Source of the DNA: Pyropia yezoensis
Taxonomy: Eukaryota; Rhodophyta; Bangiophyceae; Bangiales; Bangiaceae
DNA: 64,000 nt
Direction: 5' to 3'
NCBI GenBank assembly: GCA_009829735.1
Contig: CM020620.1
Span: forward strand, 16,760,354-16,824,353
The notes under the pieces were generated by a model, which did no database searches, was not told the origin of the DNA, and saw only the letters and a list, made by a program, of their open reading frames with translations. Shown here piece after piece: positions 31,707 to 42,063 of the stretch; position 1 is the first letter of the stretch, and each line of letters begins with the position of its first letter. A program made the translations under genes and the position numbers.

Positions 31707-32798
31707 TTACGGGTAGTCCCCGATGCCCAGCCCCTCTCGTAGTACCACACGGCCGTCGTGAAGTTCACGAGCGACCCATACGAACTGGCGAAGTGCACCA
31801 TCGTCCTTGGGCCCGCGGGTGGGGCGGCGTAACTTGTGCACGATGCTCTCCCACTCGATGAACTTGTGGAGGCGGAGCATCTCCTCAAGTAGAGTGAGTT
31901 GTCCTGATGAGCACCCCTCAGCAACGAGCTGAGGGGTGAGCTGTTCAGAACCTTGTATAAGCCGAAGGGGAAGATGCCAGAGCATCCCCCGCCGCTGAAC
32001 ACAAGACACCCAGGTCGACATGACCTCGAGGAGCCACTGGGTGGCCAACATGGCCCACACCAGGTGATCTGGGCTAGCCGTCAACATGACGGAGCCGAAG
32101 TGGTCGAGCAACCGTGGCAGCAACGCAGGGAACCCGTAGGGGACCTCAACTTGAGGCCACCACTCGGGCTTCTTCGGGTAGAACTGCTTCTTACTGGCAG
32201 CGGACTGCTGCGGAAACTCAAGTTGAGCCGAGGTCACCAAGTAGGGGCCTCGCCGGAAGTCCTTCTCCATCCGCACATCAAAGTGATGAGTGTGCGGATC
32301 GGCCTCGTGAAGGTACGGGGGGCGAGTCGCCACCGCGTCCCAAGTAAAGGTCGGCAAGTCGCCGGGACCCGGAATAGTTCCCCCACGGTCCACCATGGCC
32401 TTGGCCCGCTGTACGTCATCGACTTCCTCATCGTCCAGGAAGGCAAACTGGTCAGTCCTGAAGCCGGCAGGGGACCCGACCCTACGGGGATACTTCTCCC
32501 GTAGGCGGTCCCATACCCGACTCATCGCTGTGCCAAGTCGGCCACAGCGAAGAACAGTCAACCCCTCCTCATATAGAGGCCAAGCGGGGTAAAACCACCG
32601 CCCCAAGGCCTCACGTCGGATGACGCGGCCTGCCTCCGGGGGAGATCCCGCCGCCGACCCAAAGCCGGGTGACGCGGGAGTCCCATCCCCCGGAGCAACC
32701 GCGGAGCCCCCGCCGGAAGTCCCGGCGGGCGCTACACCGTAGGTGGTGTCCTCCATACGTTCATCAAGAGAGTCAGTCTCCACCCCCGGGGGCGCCAT
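31707..32798 (-). CDS. Element B antisense ORF 1
   Basis: The frame is open from ATG 33179 inside the 3' LTR, but ATG 32798 (MAPPGVETDSLDERMED) better matches the acidic start of element A's antisense ORF and gives 363 aa. Visible segments are WDRLREKYPRRVG, FLDDEEVDDVQRAKAMVD, EKDFRRGPYLVTSAQLEF, FGSVMLTASPDHLVW and LEVMSTWVSCVQRRGMLWH. The C-terminal region parallels 21850-22090 of element A. The ORF is intact over more than a kilobase while pol, on the other strand of the same element, is broken. Function unknown. Extra antisense ORFs between pol and the 3' LTR are known in some plant gypsy elements. Confidence 0.55.
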   Translation of the reverse strand: MAPPGVETDSLDERMEDTTYGVAPAGTSGGGSAVAPGDGTPASPGFGSAAGSPPEAGRVIRREALGRWFYPAWPLYEEGLTVLRCGRLGTAMSRVWDRLREKYPRRVGSPAGFRTDQFAFLDDEEVDDVQRAKAMVDRGGTIPGPGDLPTFTWDAVATRPPYLHEADPHTHHFDVRMEKDFRRGPYLVTSAQLEFPQQSAASKKQFYPKKPEWWPQVEVPYGFPALLPRLLDHFGSVMLTASPDHLVWAMLATQWLLEVMSTWVSCVQRRGMLWHLPLRLIQGSEQLTPQLVAEGCSSGQLTLLEEMLRLHKFIEWESIVHKLRRPTRGPKDDGALRQFVWVARELHDGRVVLREGLGIGDYP

Positions 32799-33123
32799 GG
32801 CTCTCCCCAAGTCAGGGAGAGACGCCCTGGTTGCAGGGGCACGAGACCCGCGTCTAGTTGAGGGGGGCTCGGATCGTGGGTAGATCGGCGGCCTCCCCAG
32901 CGTGGGGCGGCCAAGGGGAAGGTGAAGGGGATGGGTTTGTGATGGTGAAGTGAGAACCGGGGAGAGCAAGCTGCCGAGTGGGCAAGCTTGAGGAGAGAGG
33001 CGGTAAACGTGACCGCCTCCACGTCCACGTTGCGTACTCGAGGGGGGACAGCAAGTCGCGCCCCCAACGCCGAGACGTGCGTTTACGCACCCCCTCACAG
33101 GGCCGACCGGGTCGGTCGGAACT

Positions 33124-33136
33124 GAGGAGAGGGGAG
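33124..33136 (+). promoter_or_regulatory. Polypurine tract of element B
   Basis: GAGGAGAGGGGAG directly precedes the 3' LTR at 33137, the position from which plus-strand DNA synthesis is primed. It fixes the element's orientation as plus. Confidence 0.88.
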
Positions 33137-33605
33137 TGTGGCAGTATTGACCCCCAGGTAGGGGGGCAACACGTGCCATGCATGGGGCGGCAGGCCACTA
33201 GCCTGACCCGTTCCTCCCCCTGCATTTGGGTCCATATTCCCTAAGTTTGGGATAGTTAGCTTAGTAGTAAATCCAACTTGGATTTAAGGGTTTTCTGCAT
33301 TTATCGTCTTGAATTTTCGTGTGGCCCGGTGGGCAGGTGCTGGGGTGGGAGATTCTGAGTGGCGAGATTCTGAGGGGACCCTGGGGGGATAAGGGGAGGG
33401 ACAGCGGGGCTTGGCCCTGCTCCCCCGTCCTGACGAAGAAACTGTTGGACCACACACCACCTTTTTGTTTGTCCCTGGGGGGATTGCCCCACAACAGGGA
33501 TAGAGTGTGTGCGACTTGCACTTCTTCCGGTTCCCCCGACACGGGAGGCAGCCCTTGTGCACCGCCCCAACTTGGGTGTCGCGTGTGCGAGAGGTTTTTG
33601 CCACA
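33137..33605 (+). repeat. 3' LTR of element B
   Basis: 469 bp, TGTGGCA...TGCCACA, matching the 5' LTR. Differences cluster between about 33420 and 33600. It is followed directly by TCAAC. Confidence 0.95.
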
Positions 33606-33610
33606 TCAAC
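33606..33610. repeat. Target-site duplication, right copy (TCAAC)
   Basis: Matches 24232-24236 exactly and restores element A's integrase sequence on removal of the insertion. Confidence 0.9.
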
Positions 33611-34505
33611 GACTGCGTTCATGATGGTGTATGCCGTGTCATCCGGAATGGCTGCCGCTCGTGACAGCTTGGTGAAGCGGTCAGACATTACCAGGATGTA
33701 CCTGCTCCCTTCTTCAGCCACCGCAAGTGGTCCGAGTAAGTCGATAGCGACTTTCTCGTTGGGCTCATCGGATGGGAATAGTTTCGTAGCGGATGCCCGC
33801 TGGTGAAGACTCATACGATTCCATGCACACGGGTGGCATCCCCGCACGTGGTCGACTACGTCGACGGCCATTGCTGGCCAGTAGAAGAACCTTCGCATCG
33901 CTGCGAAGATGCGCGAACCCCCCGGGTACCCGGCTGTAGGTTTCTCGTGTTCTCATTCCGTGACGGCTTACCGTAAGGACACGGCAGTCACGACTTGATG
34001 TCGTCCATCAGCGGGTGCCCGCCTGTAAATGAGTCCGTCTTCATTCTCGGAAGAGATGCCGGCCGTTCCGGCCAGGAGGTTAGCGCGATGGCGTCTACAG
34101 TCATCTTCATTGGCCTGTGCTTCGCGGAAGTCCGCGAGAGTCAGTGGGCACGCGCGGTGCGCCATGGTATGGTCAACTATACCTTGGGTGGCGTTACCCA
34201 CCATGCAAACCGGTACCACCGGGATGTCCTCGTCCACCTTTCGGGTATCCCCGCTCGGTGTATTGAGTCGAGATAGCGCGTCTATCAGGTGGTGGGTAGT
34301 GCCGGCCTTGTATATGGTCCGGTAATCGTGCTCAGCCATCTTTAGCCTCCATCGAGCTAACCGTCCATGGCTGTCGGAATCCTTGTCACCAAGGTTGAGA
34401 AGCCATCATAAAGGTTCGTGGTCAGACCTCACGATGAACCTGAAGCCTTCGAGGTATGGCCGGAGCAGTTGTACTGCCCATATCGTCGGCGACCGGAACC
34501 ACGCG
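33611..34505 (-). pseudogene. Element A pol, upstream part: RNase H end and integrase N-half
   Basis: Minus strand from about 34505: TIWAVQLLRPYLEGFRF and RSDHEPL (RNase H C-terminal part), interrupted by a stop at about 34408. Then MAEHDYRTIYKAG and HHLIDALSRLN (end of RNase H), an integrase zinc region with FYWPAMAVDVVDHVRGC at about 33890-33840, and the first catalytic Asp in VAIDLLGPLAVAEEG at about 33755. It ends at NAVVDVA where element B is inserted. There are several stops and frame changes (33968, 34408). Sequence upstream of the RNase H segment is unrelated, so the 5' half was lost. Confidence 0.85.
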
Positions 34506-35608
34506 CGATGCGTTGCATCTTAGAATTTTGCCACTGCAACTGATTGCAATTGCTGCAATCCCCTGCAGTACAAAATGGTGCACGAAGTACGATTCAATGG
34601 ACTTCGGCACTGCAATGCATGCATTCCATTGAACTGCCGTGTTGCTCTGTGCGTGTCAGTGCGACGTAAAATTCTCAGATTGCCTCGTAGCCACGCAGCT
34701 CTACGTCTTGCGGATGACTGGAGAAAAGCAGGCTGCGGCCTCCGGCTCTACCAAAACAAACTCCTCCACAACAAGCATTGAGCGGCCCCTTTGTTAAAAG
34801 TACACTCCCAACCCGTCCGATAATTTGCTCCAGCGCTGCCAGTTCTCGTCGTCGGGGCGATTCGTGCTTGAGCGACGTCACCGCACCGCGTTCAAAGCCC
34901 AATACGCAGGGGCTACCTGGAGGCACCCCGTCCAGGCTACGCAGATCCCCGCGCCCGCGCTCACACAGAGCTGATTCACGACAGAGGTCCTCTCCGTCAG
35001 CTCTGATTCTCTCCGCTTGCCATCAGAGCAGTGGATCTTGCCACAAGATCGCACTTGACGCACGATGAGAACAACCGAACCCCCCTCAGAGCTCTCATGG
35101 TACCGGGTCCGACCGATTCTGCGACCAAGCCAGAGCATAATCGACTTGGTACCGCCAACGCACAACAACGGCTCACTCCGTGATCTGACAACGATTTGTG
35201 ATTTCCTTTCACCGCCCCGTCTCCAGGTACCACGAGCGGTTCCCACCACACAATCCTGAAATCGCTCTCCGTCTTTGTTCAATCACGGCTTAACAGGACA
35301 TCAACGCTGCCTTTCACCGCGAGGTACCATTTCTGTCGAGACCAAGTCACAGCTGAGCACCTCTTTAGACGGCAAAAGAGCAACGGGAAGAAGACGCGTA
35401 TCATGCAGTGTCACGAGATCTACATGTCCAGTCGAGAGCTTCCATGTCATATACCGCTTTACTCTGCGAACACATGCAAAGCGAGCCAACACACGACACT
35501 GATCAAGGCAAGGAAAGAATAACAAGAGAAGACAATGCGAATACAAGGCAATACAGACGATATCACGCATACAGAGCAAGTGTCCGTCAGGAGTACAGGA
35601 AACACTCA
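34506..35608. other. Unassigned spacer
   Basis: No recognisable gene. Base composition is more balanced than in the GC island. Open frames are short and unsupported. It may be flanking sequence of the DNA transposon at 35.6-37.05 kb. Confidence 0.3.
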
Positions 35609-37046
35609 GTTCTACTGCACAAGCGCATTGATTATAAACCGCCGCTGCTCGAGATCATCGGCATCTATCGGATGCGTGGACGGAAAGTCGTCGAGGTTAA
35701 GCCGGCTCAACCAATCATCCCAGTCATGCTCCACACAGAGCACCTTGGTGATGACGCCCAAGTCGATGGCCTCAAGCTCAACAGCAGCAGAGCCCGGCTG
35801 AGGTGCCCAGCGCAATCGCGTTCACCCTTACGCGGCAAACAGACAGTCAGGGCGGGGTCTCGCAACCTTGACTCGTTCAACGACCACCTTCCGACACACA
35901 GAACCAGCTAGACTGGCCACTAAGACCCGGACCCGACCGTACTGCTCCGTCCCGTCAGACCTCCGATAGCGCACCCAATCAAACCAAGGACGACCTTTAA
36001 GATCATCGGCCGCCCACACGGTTGACCTACGCCCGTCAGCTTTGCGATCGGCCGTATCAGACAGCCAAGCGCCCAACTGCAGGACGACACTGGCAGATGC
36101 ATCACACTGCAAGGCATCACAGAGCTTGGGCATGTTCAGGTCCTCTGCAAGAGCACTAGCGACAATTGGCCTGCCTCGGACCCTTACACGTCGGCGACGG
36201 TTTCCCTCGCGCCTCTCTTCCTTCTGCTCCACTTCGACGGGGGAGCTAAGCGTAGATATCTGCTCTGCCAGCACCATCTGCAACGCTGCATGCTGCCGCG
36301 TCCTATTTGTGAGTTGGAAAGCCCGCTTGACGACCTTGTGCAGCTCCTCGTTCAGCCCGGTGTTGCCATCATACACATTGATCCGCAGAACGAACTCATC
36401 CTTGAGATGAGATACAGTCCGATGCACCTTGGTGGTGTTGGTCTCACCAAAAAGCTCGTGAAAGTCATTCTCAATCCACGCGGATAACCGCTCGCACAAG
36501 CTCTTAGCACTCCGCCACGTCATCGGGCTTGAGTTGAAGATGTCCCGCAGAAGCGCGGCCAGCTCACAGAGGCTCCAGGTCAAAATCCCATGGTACCGTC
36601 GGCCCGGTGCATCGCGACCGAAGAGTCCTGCCACCGCGAACGGCAGAACGTGCACGGCATCGCGGAGCCAGCACAAGTCGACGGTCGGCCGGGATAGGCT
36701 GGCCCGTGGCCAGCACGGCCACGCCCTCGTCCACCTTCAGCCCTCCTCGCACGATATCCAGCAACGAAAAAAAATCGAGTGGGCTCATCTGGAACAACAG
36801 ACGGAAGTCGCTCTCCGGTAACGACAGCAGGATATCAAACATGCTGAGGCGGGAGCGCCTACCAAATGTGGTCTCGCGTGGATGTGGGGCACCAGTCACC
36901 ACAGCGGTTTTGAAGACCGCCACTGCAAGCGTTAGTGTGACAATGGCCACGAGCCGAACGGCGCCCTGCCGTCTGGTCCGACGCAGTCGGCCGATGACTG
37001 GCAGACAACCCCGCCGCAAACCACTTGCCGGTGGTGGGATTGGCAT
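35609..37046 (-). pseudogene. Decayed DNA-transposon transposase
   Basis: Minus strand. The frame from 37046 holds FDILLSLPESDFRLLFQMS and PLDFFSLLDIVRGGL, similar to the start of PIF/Harbinger-type transposases. Homology then moves to another frame at about 36690. That frame runs to TAA 35828-35830 with TTKVHRTVSHLKDEF, EELHKVVKRAFQLTNRTRQH and WFDWVRYRRSDGTEQYGRVRVLV, which resembles the C-terminal region of Plavaka/KDZ/CACTA-like transposases (K-x-H...H-K-x-x-K...TNR, then a small beta domain). After two stops the same frame continues to 35612 with a plausible C-terminal tail. Whether the two parts belong to one protein is unsure. The superfamily is a tentative call. Confidence 0.5.
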
Positions 37047-37586
37047 GACAGATGAGTGAAAAGCTGGGGAAGAAAATGGTGCGTGAAGGACGATGGACAG
37101 AAGAATACCAGGAACTCAATTGGGAGATGAGCATATCTGCATTGAAGTAGAAGCGTGTATTCGGTCCGTTGCAGAGTCAGCGTCAATGCGCACAGTGGTC
37201 GATGGCTGTCCCACACTGCGGCTGTCTACCCTCCGCAAAGAAAGTGATGTCCCACGTGCACACATACCCGTCTGTCTTGGCCGCAGCTGAGAACACACCA
37301 TCAATGATGGCTGCAGGAGGCTGTCCCAGGCAGGCCGTGTGATCAGCAACGCAGAGGGAACACAGGCATCGAGTGGCAACAAGGAAGCTCAGCAGTAGCC
37401 AGAAAGAAGAGTCGAAGGGGGGGAGGGAAGAGAGGGGAGAAACGTTGCATGCGGGGGGGGGGCAGGCGGAAAGACCGCAAGAGCGTGACGGCACGCGCAA
37501 CAGAAGGAGGGAAGCGCGAAGCCGCGCAACGCACACAGTGCGGCATGGCGGGCCGTTGCAGGTGGGAGAGGGCGGGGAGGGTGTAG

Positions 37587-38175
37587 CATCCCTGGCCCTG
37601 ACTCGGCGACGACCCGGGATGGCGACCAAGAGACACCAGGTGCCAGGACACGCCCGCCGTGTGGGAATGGTTGGCGGCCCTCGCCCGTGCCCAGCACTGG
37701 GATGCGGTGGACAACGCTACCCACACGTGAGAGAGGGACTTCTGATGGGTTTTTGCATATTGTCTGATGGGTTTTTGCATATTTGTGAGGGACTTGATTT
37801 GAAAGAAATTGAGTGTGAGATTAGTGAGGGAGAATAGAATTAGTAGTGATAGTGGCCCCCAACCTGACGAGGTTAGACTCGGGTCGGGGCCACTCGGGGG
37901 TAGGGGGGGGCTACCTGGCCAACATGCCAGGCTCCCCCAGACGCACGTAAAAAGAGACAGCGAGGCGCCCTTGGCCCGCGCCCTCAGGGAAAAAGACAAC
38001 TGCGCGTTTGCTTTCCTCTTCCCCGTGTGCACTACCGTGCGTATCTGTTGGCTCTGCCAGCAGGCACGTGAGGCAACAGGCATACCACTCTCGTAGTTTC
38101 CCATTCTGTGTTACCTGTCCCTTTCCCCCGAGGAATACTGACACGTGTCTGAAAAGATCGAGTTTATTACCACAG
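37587..38175 (-). repeat. ~590-bp repeat, copy 2 (inverted relative to 18486-19054)
   Basis: The reverse complement aligns with copy 1 from CTGTGGTA to CAGGGATG. It differs by scattered substitutions and by a 22-bp tandem duplication (TCTGATGGGTTTTTGCATATT) at 37741-37784 that is single in copy 1. Beyond 38175 the flank is unrelated to the AMP-binding pseudogene beside copy 1, so the repeat, not the pseudogene, is the duplicated unit. Confidence 0.8.
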
Positions 38176-38400
38176 GGGGGACGCGGCTCGATGCGCAAGG
38201 CACGCCTCGGCGGGACGTTAGCCGTAGGCGGGGGGGTGGTGGGGGAGCGCGGCACGACGCGCACGGTACGCGTCGGCGTGGCGATGTTGGTGGGCGGGGG
38301 GTGGGGGAGAACGCCGCAGTACGACGCACACGGCACGCGTGGGCGGGGGGCTGCAGGTGTGGGCGGGGGACGGGCGAACGGTGCCTGCGGCGGGCAGGCA
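38176..38400. repeat. Degenerate GC-rich tandem repeat
   Basis: Units containing ACGGCACGCGTGGGCGGGG / ACGGTACGCGTCGGCGTGG and GGTGGGGGAG recur about every 50 bp. It resembles a decayed minisatellite. No coding frame is supported. Confidence 0.45.
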
Positions 38401-40403
38401 CACCAAAATGCGAGGGCAGGTAAGAGAGCGAACGGTTACGGTAGAGAGGGCGGATCGGGCGGTGCTGGTCGTCGATGCGCTTGTGCAATGCGGCTGAACG
38501 GGGACGCGCAGGGGCGCAGGCGTCGGGTTGTGTGTCGTCTCCTGCACCCAACGGCGGTGGTCGCAGCCGAGCGTTCGTGTGGCGCGCAGAGGCCGGCGAC
38601 CCGCGCTGTCCGTCGTCGTGAGGCACGCTGGACGTCCAACGCTGTCCACTCAAAAAATGCACCTGTGCACCTCCAAGTAGCCCACAAAACAGAAAAAAAA
38701 TATTCTCGGACGAAACACAGGTGTGCTTTGTGCTTCGCTGTCAAGACGACGCCGGTGCACGGACACAAGAACACGGACTTTATCCTGTGTCTTGTTGGAC
38801 ACGTGCACTTTTCAGAGGGGGTCTTAACTGGGTCCCCCTCGTGAGTGGTCAGGGCGGACCCGGCTGGTCCAGCTTGGTCGGCCTGCACGATCGTCGTCGT
38901 GCTCATTGGGAGCGATGCATGTGCACATCACGTGGCGCTCTGGATTCACCGCCTCACCAGGCACCCCACGCTATAGCCCATGTAGTACATGTGCCAACTG
39001 TACAGAAGTATGTGCAGTACATACATAGCCTACAGGGTGCCCGCCCGAGACTGGAGGCGGCACGACCGACGTCCCGCCCCACCTTTGCTTCTGCCACGCG
39101 CGCCGCCCTCTCCCTCGCCGATTCCGCGGTTCCCTGCACTGCCAGTTGAACCACCCCCCCTCCCTACGCGCTCAAGGACATCCACCAACCACAGACGCGA
39201 GGGTGATTAAACCAGTTCAATGTCGAACCCCTCTGAGGCTTCAGAATCGGGGGAGGGCTCGAGGGGGGTCGACATGCGTTTCAAGGCCGTGGGCCACCCT
39301 CGATGTCGAGGCTCCGATGCGTTCCGGATCGAATACGTTGCAGATAGGCTCCCCTCCTGTCGAAGCTGACCGCGCTCTACTTGTAGTTCATCTCCGTGGA
39401 CTTCAACGTCAATTGCCGCATAGCAGTTAAAACCCAGCCTGACTAAAGAGATATGTTCTATATTCATGAAGGACCCCCACTACCTAACAGTGCTGATGTG
39501 GCAGGCAGCGTGAGGTCCCACACTGCATCCCTGCACTGGAAAGAATGCCATGACTGAACAACCTTACGTGTACATACAGTAGGGCGCCCCACGCGCAGCT
39601 TTAATTTTACCACTACATAGCCATGGTGCCGCGGAAAAGGCTGTTGAGGGAACGGAGCAAACAATGCGGAAACGAAAAACATGAGAGAAGGGAGCGGCGT
39701 GGGGAAAAGCGGTACACCGTGACAGGGGGGGGGGGGGGGGGGGAGGAGTACAAAGCGCTGGAAGGCGGGAGGTCTACAAAGCAATGAAGGGAGAGGGTCA
39801 AAGGAGAGTGAGGGAGGGAGAAAGCTCGCGTCAGAGGCAGGGGGCAGCACGCCCTAGGGCAGGAGGCACGCCCACAGCAATACAACAAAGGGGGGGGATT
39901 GGGAAAAAAGAGCACAGTCCGAGTCCAACTGACGTGGGTGGGGTTCGGTGGTGAACGCCGAGAATACGGCGGGGGGTGTGGGGCAAGGAGAAGGAAGGGT
40001 ACCGGGGGGTGGTGGGGATAACACCTCGAGGGTAAGGGTGAAGGGAGGGGGTGAGGGGGGGGGTGCACATCCAAGCAATGGGAGCATGGGGGATGCGGTA
40101 CGAGACTGCGGGAGGGGGGACGTCACCATGCAGGTGGGGAGTGGGTGGAACAAGCCGAGGCAGTGAGGGCGCCAAGCGGGGCAGCCGCAGTGGGCGCGCG
40201 CGTCTAACCCCGGTCGTGCTTCGTGCCAGGTGAAAACTGTGGCTTCCCCAGAGTGCGCGCAAACTGAGCGGTGGGAAAAAACACCGTCGTGACGCGACCT
40301 CGTCTGCGATTGGCTAATCTGGGGCATGTCGCAGGCCTTCCAGCTGATCCGAGTGGATTCGACGACAGAAAGTGCGCGCAAACGCAAACGCGCCCACCCG
40401 CCA
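38401..40403. other. Gene-poor spacer with a 19-nt G run
   Basis: No gene is recognised. It holds an uninterrupted G run at 39725-39743 and purine-rich plus-strand sequence (about 39640-40170). GTACATACATA-like words occur near 39017. Confidence 0.35.
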
Positions 40404-42063
40404 GCGCAGAGCGGCTTAAAGCGGTGTCACGGAATCGTTGCTCGGGCCTGTTTTATTTTGCTCAGACTTGCTCAGTCGCCTCGGCATAGTTGTAAGAACG
40501 AGACAGTCAATCTGTACAAATCAACAGAATTCTTGCTCAAACGCGCAAGAAAAGCTGTCGTCCCCGCACGAGAGTGCAAATCTCCGACGGCTTGTCACCC
40601 AATGAAATCATGAGAGGTCCTTCCACAAAACGACTACGTACCGCCATGGACGTCACACAAATCCAAAGACAACAGATTAACTGAGAAAGTGCCAGTCGTC
40701 TTTGGACGAGTTATGGATCGATCGGCATAGTTAGGCTGCTTCCTGAGTCTCTCTTGTCTTTAGTGAGTCCCGAGAAAATAGTTTGCTGGAGGAACACGAC
40801 CTATGTGACCAACTTGTGCTTCACACTGTGCACTCTCCACGAAGAACAACCATGCCGACGCGTCGCCTCAAGGGCAAAGAGACACCCCCCTGTTCTAAGC
40901 ACCCACCATCCACAGGTCCCTTTCCACAGCCCCCCCCCTTTCCCACCGCACTCCACCCGTCTCCCGAACTAGCGACCCGCCCACAAGAGTAGTCGGCTGC
41001 ACCCCCCCCGAGTTCGATTCACTTGCGCCCTCTATCCATAGCTTGAGTTGTACGAGGTGTGAGAAAGGGTGGTCTTGTTGCTACTGGACCTCATCCCGGT
41101 CGTCCCTCTCCCCACGTCTACAAAAATAAGCATGCTTCCCGTCTGGACATTCTTGTCCGCCTATCCGTTCGTGATCTGTGCACTAGTCCCGACGGCCCAG
41201 CTCTGCTGCCGATTTTCGTGTCGCCCCGTGGCACATGTGCTTCCTCGTGTCGCGGCAGTCGTGGTACTGTCGCCATGGTCCACGCCGGGCGGGCTTGGCG
41301 TCATTTCCTTGCCCTCCAGTTCCCAGGAGGCCGCCTCGTGCCTGGCGGGGACGGCGGCACTACCTGTAGGGAGAAGCAGAATGGTTGAGCAGCCATCGCT
41401 GAGGCCCACACAGACGTGCAGCTGAACCTTGATCACTCACAAACCAAACGGAAGCAACAGCCATTAAGCAGCTCAAGTAGGCGGCTGCAGCTAGCTGCAG
41501 GTGGCAGGTGCTGACGCGCAAGTACGCATCTCATTCAAAGTAAGACTCTGGAAATGGAAAAAGATTTGATTATGCTAGGTCACAGTTGGAGACAATGAGT
41601 CTGCGCATTCAGATTCCGCTTGACCGGCCGCGGCCGCTGCAGACATGAGAACGCGGCATTCTTCATCGGCAGCGAGCCAGCAATCACTGCTAAGCCTTCA
41701 ACAAGCACTACCTTAATAATGAGATGTTGTCAAAACTGTTACGCGAAGCTGCATGGTTTTGCACTTGATTTGCGCGTTTGTGCAAGCTCCCTTTTTGTCT
41801 ACTTGCTTAAATTTGCCGAGCGGTATAGTTGCACGACGGCCATGTGCTCAAAGCACATCACCAGAGAGGTCTCATGATGACGCTTCACGTCGTGTATCGT
41901 GAGCACGTGGCTTCCGTGCGGAACCTGTCCGAACAAGTCATACAAAAAAAAAGCTGATTTGTAGGCCTCCAGCATACCATACGGAGGGGTTGCAAGAAAT
42001 GGTCAACAGATCTGAGCAAGAAATCGGGCCGTTTCCGTGACACCGCTTTAAGCCGCACTGCGC
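40404..42063. mobile_element. Candidate non-autonomous DNA transposon with terminal inverted repeats
   Basis: 31-bp arms at 40404-40434 (GCGCAGAGCGGCTTAAAGCGG...) and 42033-42063 are reverse complements with one mismatch. Weaker similarity extends inward (CGGGCC, TTGCTCAGA) to roughly 70 bp. The 1.66-kb interior has no transposase frame. Flanking bases show no clear target duplication, so the exact ends and superfamily are open. Confidence 0.5.

Larger units (their letters stand above)
24237..33605 (+). mobile_element. Element B: complete 9.4-kb Ty3/gypsy chromovirus-type LTR retrotransposon
   Basis: The element is bounded by 469-bp LTRs with TGTGGCA...TGCCACA ends and a 5-bp target duplication. 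Order on the plus strand: LTR, primer-binding site, gag with zinc knuckle, protease, RT, RNase H, integrase, chromodomain, polypurine tract, LTR. Integrase after RT/RNase H places it in Ty3/gypsy. About 2.4 kb between the chromodomain and the 3' LTR holds two antisense frames. The LTRs differ at roughly 11 of 469 positions, mostly in the 3' third. It sits inside element A's integrase, so it is the younger of the two. Pol carries a TAG and two frame breaks, so this copy is not autonomous. Confidence 0.95.
23285..34505 (-). mobile_element. Element A: 5'-truncated Ty3/gypsy retrotransposon, split by element B
   Basis: The pol remnants at 33611-34505 and 23288-24231 read continuously (RNase H end, integrase, chromodomain) once 24232-33605 plus one TCAAC copy is ignored. 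The 5' LTR, gag, protease and RT are absent: similarity stops at about 34505 inside RNase H. The element probably extends left beyond 23285 through the antisense ORFs (20481-22607) to an LTR not clearly delimited around 19.9-20.1 kb. Confidence 0.75.

Noticed and set aside
40404..42063. Assignment of the inverted-repeat element to hAT (CAG ends)
   Set aside because: The 8-bp flanks do not match, so no target duplication supports hAT.
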